A DNA stretch of 64,000 nt from Natrinema sp. SYSU A 869 (GTDB lineage Archaea; Halobacteriota; Halobacteria; Halobacteriales; Natrialbaceae). The stretch's first letter is position 1; the number at the start of each line of letters is the position of its first letter. Position numbers and translations under genes: made by a program. A model generated the notes under the pieces. It did no database searches. It was not told where the DNA came from and was given only the letters and a program-made list of their open reading frames with translations. The stretch spans positions 1,116,001 to 1,180,000 of the forward strand of contig NZ_CP082249.1 of assembly GCF_019879105.1 (NCBI RefSeq), in the 5' to 3' direction. This document shows, piece after piece, positions 63,506 through 64,000 of the stretch.

Positions 63506-63970
63506 GTGGTGATAACAGCTATCTGTTTGTTATCTGGATGTGGTAGTAATAATCTCAGAGGAGCAGTAAAAAACGATGATGAAGCGCCCAACGAGGATAC
63601 TAATAAGCATTATTCGACAGATTCAATTGGATCAGAGCACGTGGAATTGGTTGGTTATATATCAAATAACGGTTCTGACGAAATAACCGCCAAAAACCAC
63701 ACTAACGACGTATTCAACGACATCGCACTGTTCAAGAACCTGTTCTCCGAGGTTGAAAGCGGGCAGCGAGGAACTGAAACGATCGGGGGGACAGAATACG
63801 ACGTCGTGCGGTCGAATCGATTCGGTTCGGATTCCGATGCCGCAATCAACGGGACGTCTGTATACGAGCGGCTGCCCGTCAAAAACCCGTCCGAGCATCC
63901 GGAGGGTAGATACGTCGCGTACAAGCATAAAGTGATCCGCGTGGTGCTCCAGCGGGAAACCAACGAGTGA
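63506..63970 (+). CDS. Small lipoprotein-like hypothetical in AT-rich context
   Basis: 154 residues from a GTG at 63506. The N-terminus MVITAICLLSGC is a very short lipobox-type signal. Then comes a low-GC first half (NDDEAPNEDTNKHYSTDS) and a GC-rich second half with strand-like segments. The upstream 120 bases are strongly AT-rich. Start and export are uncertain because the signal is short. No known domain. The composition shift within the gene suggests a hybrid or recently acquired sequence. Confidence 0.5.
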   Translation: MVITAICLLSGCGSNNLRGAVKNDDEAPNEDTNKHYSTDSIGSEHVELVGYISNNGSDEITAKNHTNDVFNDIALFKNLFSEVESGQRGTETIGGTEYDVVRSNRFGSDSDAAINGTSVYERLPVKNPSEHPEGRYVAYKHKVIRVVLQRETNE

Positions 63971-64000
63971 GGCGATTCTCTCGCCGTCACTGCGTCGACG

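Overview
The window is GC-rich chromosomal DNA from a halophilic archaeon. The predicted proteins are strongly acidic, several carry twin-arginine or lipobox signals, promoters are archaeal (TATA boxes, some leaderless starts), and the gene set is typical of haloarchaea: halocyanin, archaeosine genes, an Orc1/Cdc6 initiator with G-tailed origin boxes, and an RIO-type kinase. Gene content suggests Natrialbaceae (Natrinema/Haloterrigena-like); that placement is inference.

Layout. 1-9.7 kb: molybdenum/tungsten enzymes and cofactor genes (aldehyde ferredoxin oxidoreductase N-terminus, formate dehydrogenase alpha subunit, mobA, a yqeC-like gene) around a compact operon of multicopper oxidase, ZIP permease and halocyanin. 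10-15 kb: VOC dioxygenase, ketopantoate-reductase-like protein, iron-ADH-like protein, and a secreted PQQ-type beta-propeller with a repetitive tail. 15.7-17.7 kb: queD-queE-queC operon for the preQ0/archaeosine precursor. 18-20 kb: two convergent paralogous beta-propellers. 20-28 kb: HTH regulator, CinA-like protein, NAD-kinase-like gene, PhoU/AbrB protein, small conserved haloarchaeal proteins, nitrilase and sugar nucleotidyltransferase. 28-33 kb: aldehyde dehydrogenase, an intact IS5-type insertion inside a PRC-barrel-like gene, and an RIO-type kinase. 33-39 kb: membrane protein, acyl-CoA dehydrogenase, lipoprotein, glutamate dehydrogenase, CitE-like lyase. 39.2-41.7 kb: a replication origin (inverted origin-recognition boxes around an AT-rich stretch, plus two tandem repeat families) with orc1/cdc6. 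42-64 kb: mostly metabolic genes (aldehyde dehydrogenase, acyl-CoA carboxylase beta, FBP aldolase/FBPase, 3-hydroxyacyl-CoA dehydrogenase, squalene/phytoene synthase, second acyl-CoA dehydrogenase), lipoproteins, tandem PH-domain membrane proteins and a Tat-dependent trypsin-like protease.

Six genes (multicopper oxidase, NAD-kinase-like, DUF7544-like membrane protein, acyl-CoA dehydrogenase, DUF5658-like membrane protein, FBPase) are each broken by exactly one missing base in a short homopolymer, and adding one base restores a full-length frame in every case. This points to sequencing undercalls rather than six decayed genes.

No CRISPR array, classical defence island, rRNA or convincing tRNA was seen. 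The most interesting items are the oxidase-permease-halocyanin operon with a duplicated 26-bp promoter box, the origin with its uncharacterised repeats, the exact IS insertion into a PRC-barrel-like gene, and an acyl-CoA carboxylase beta subunit with a fused small-subunit-like N-terminus.
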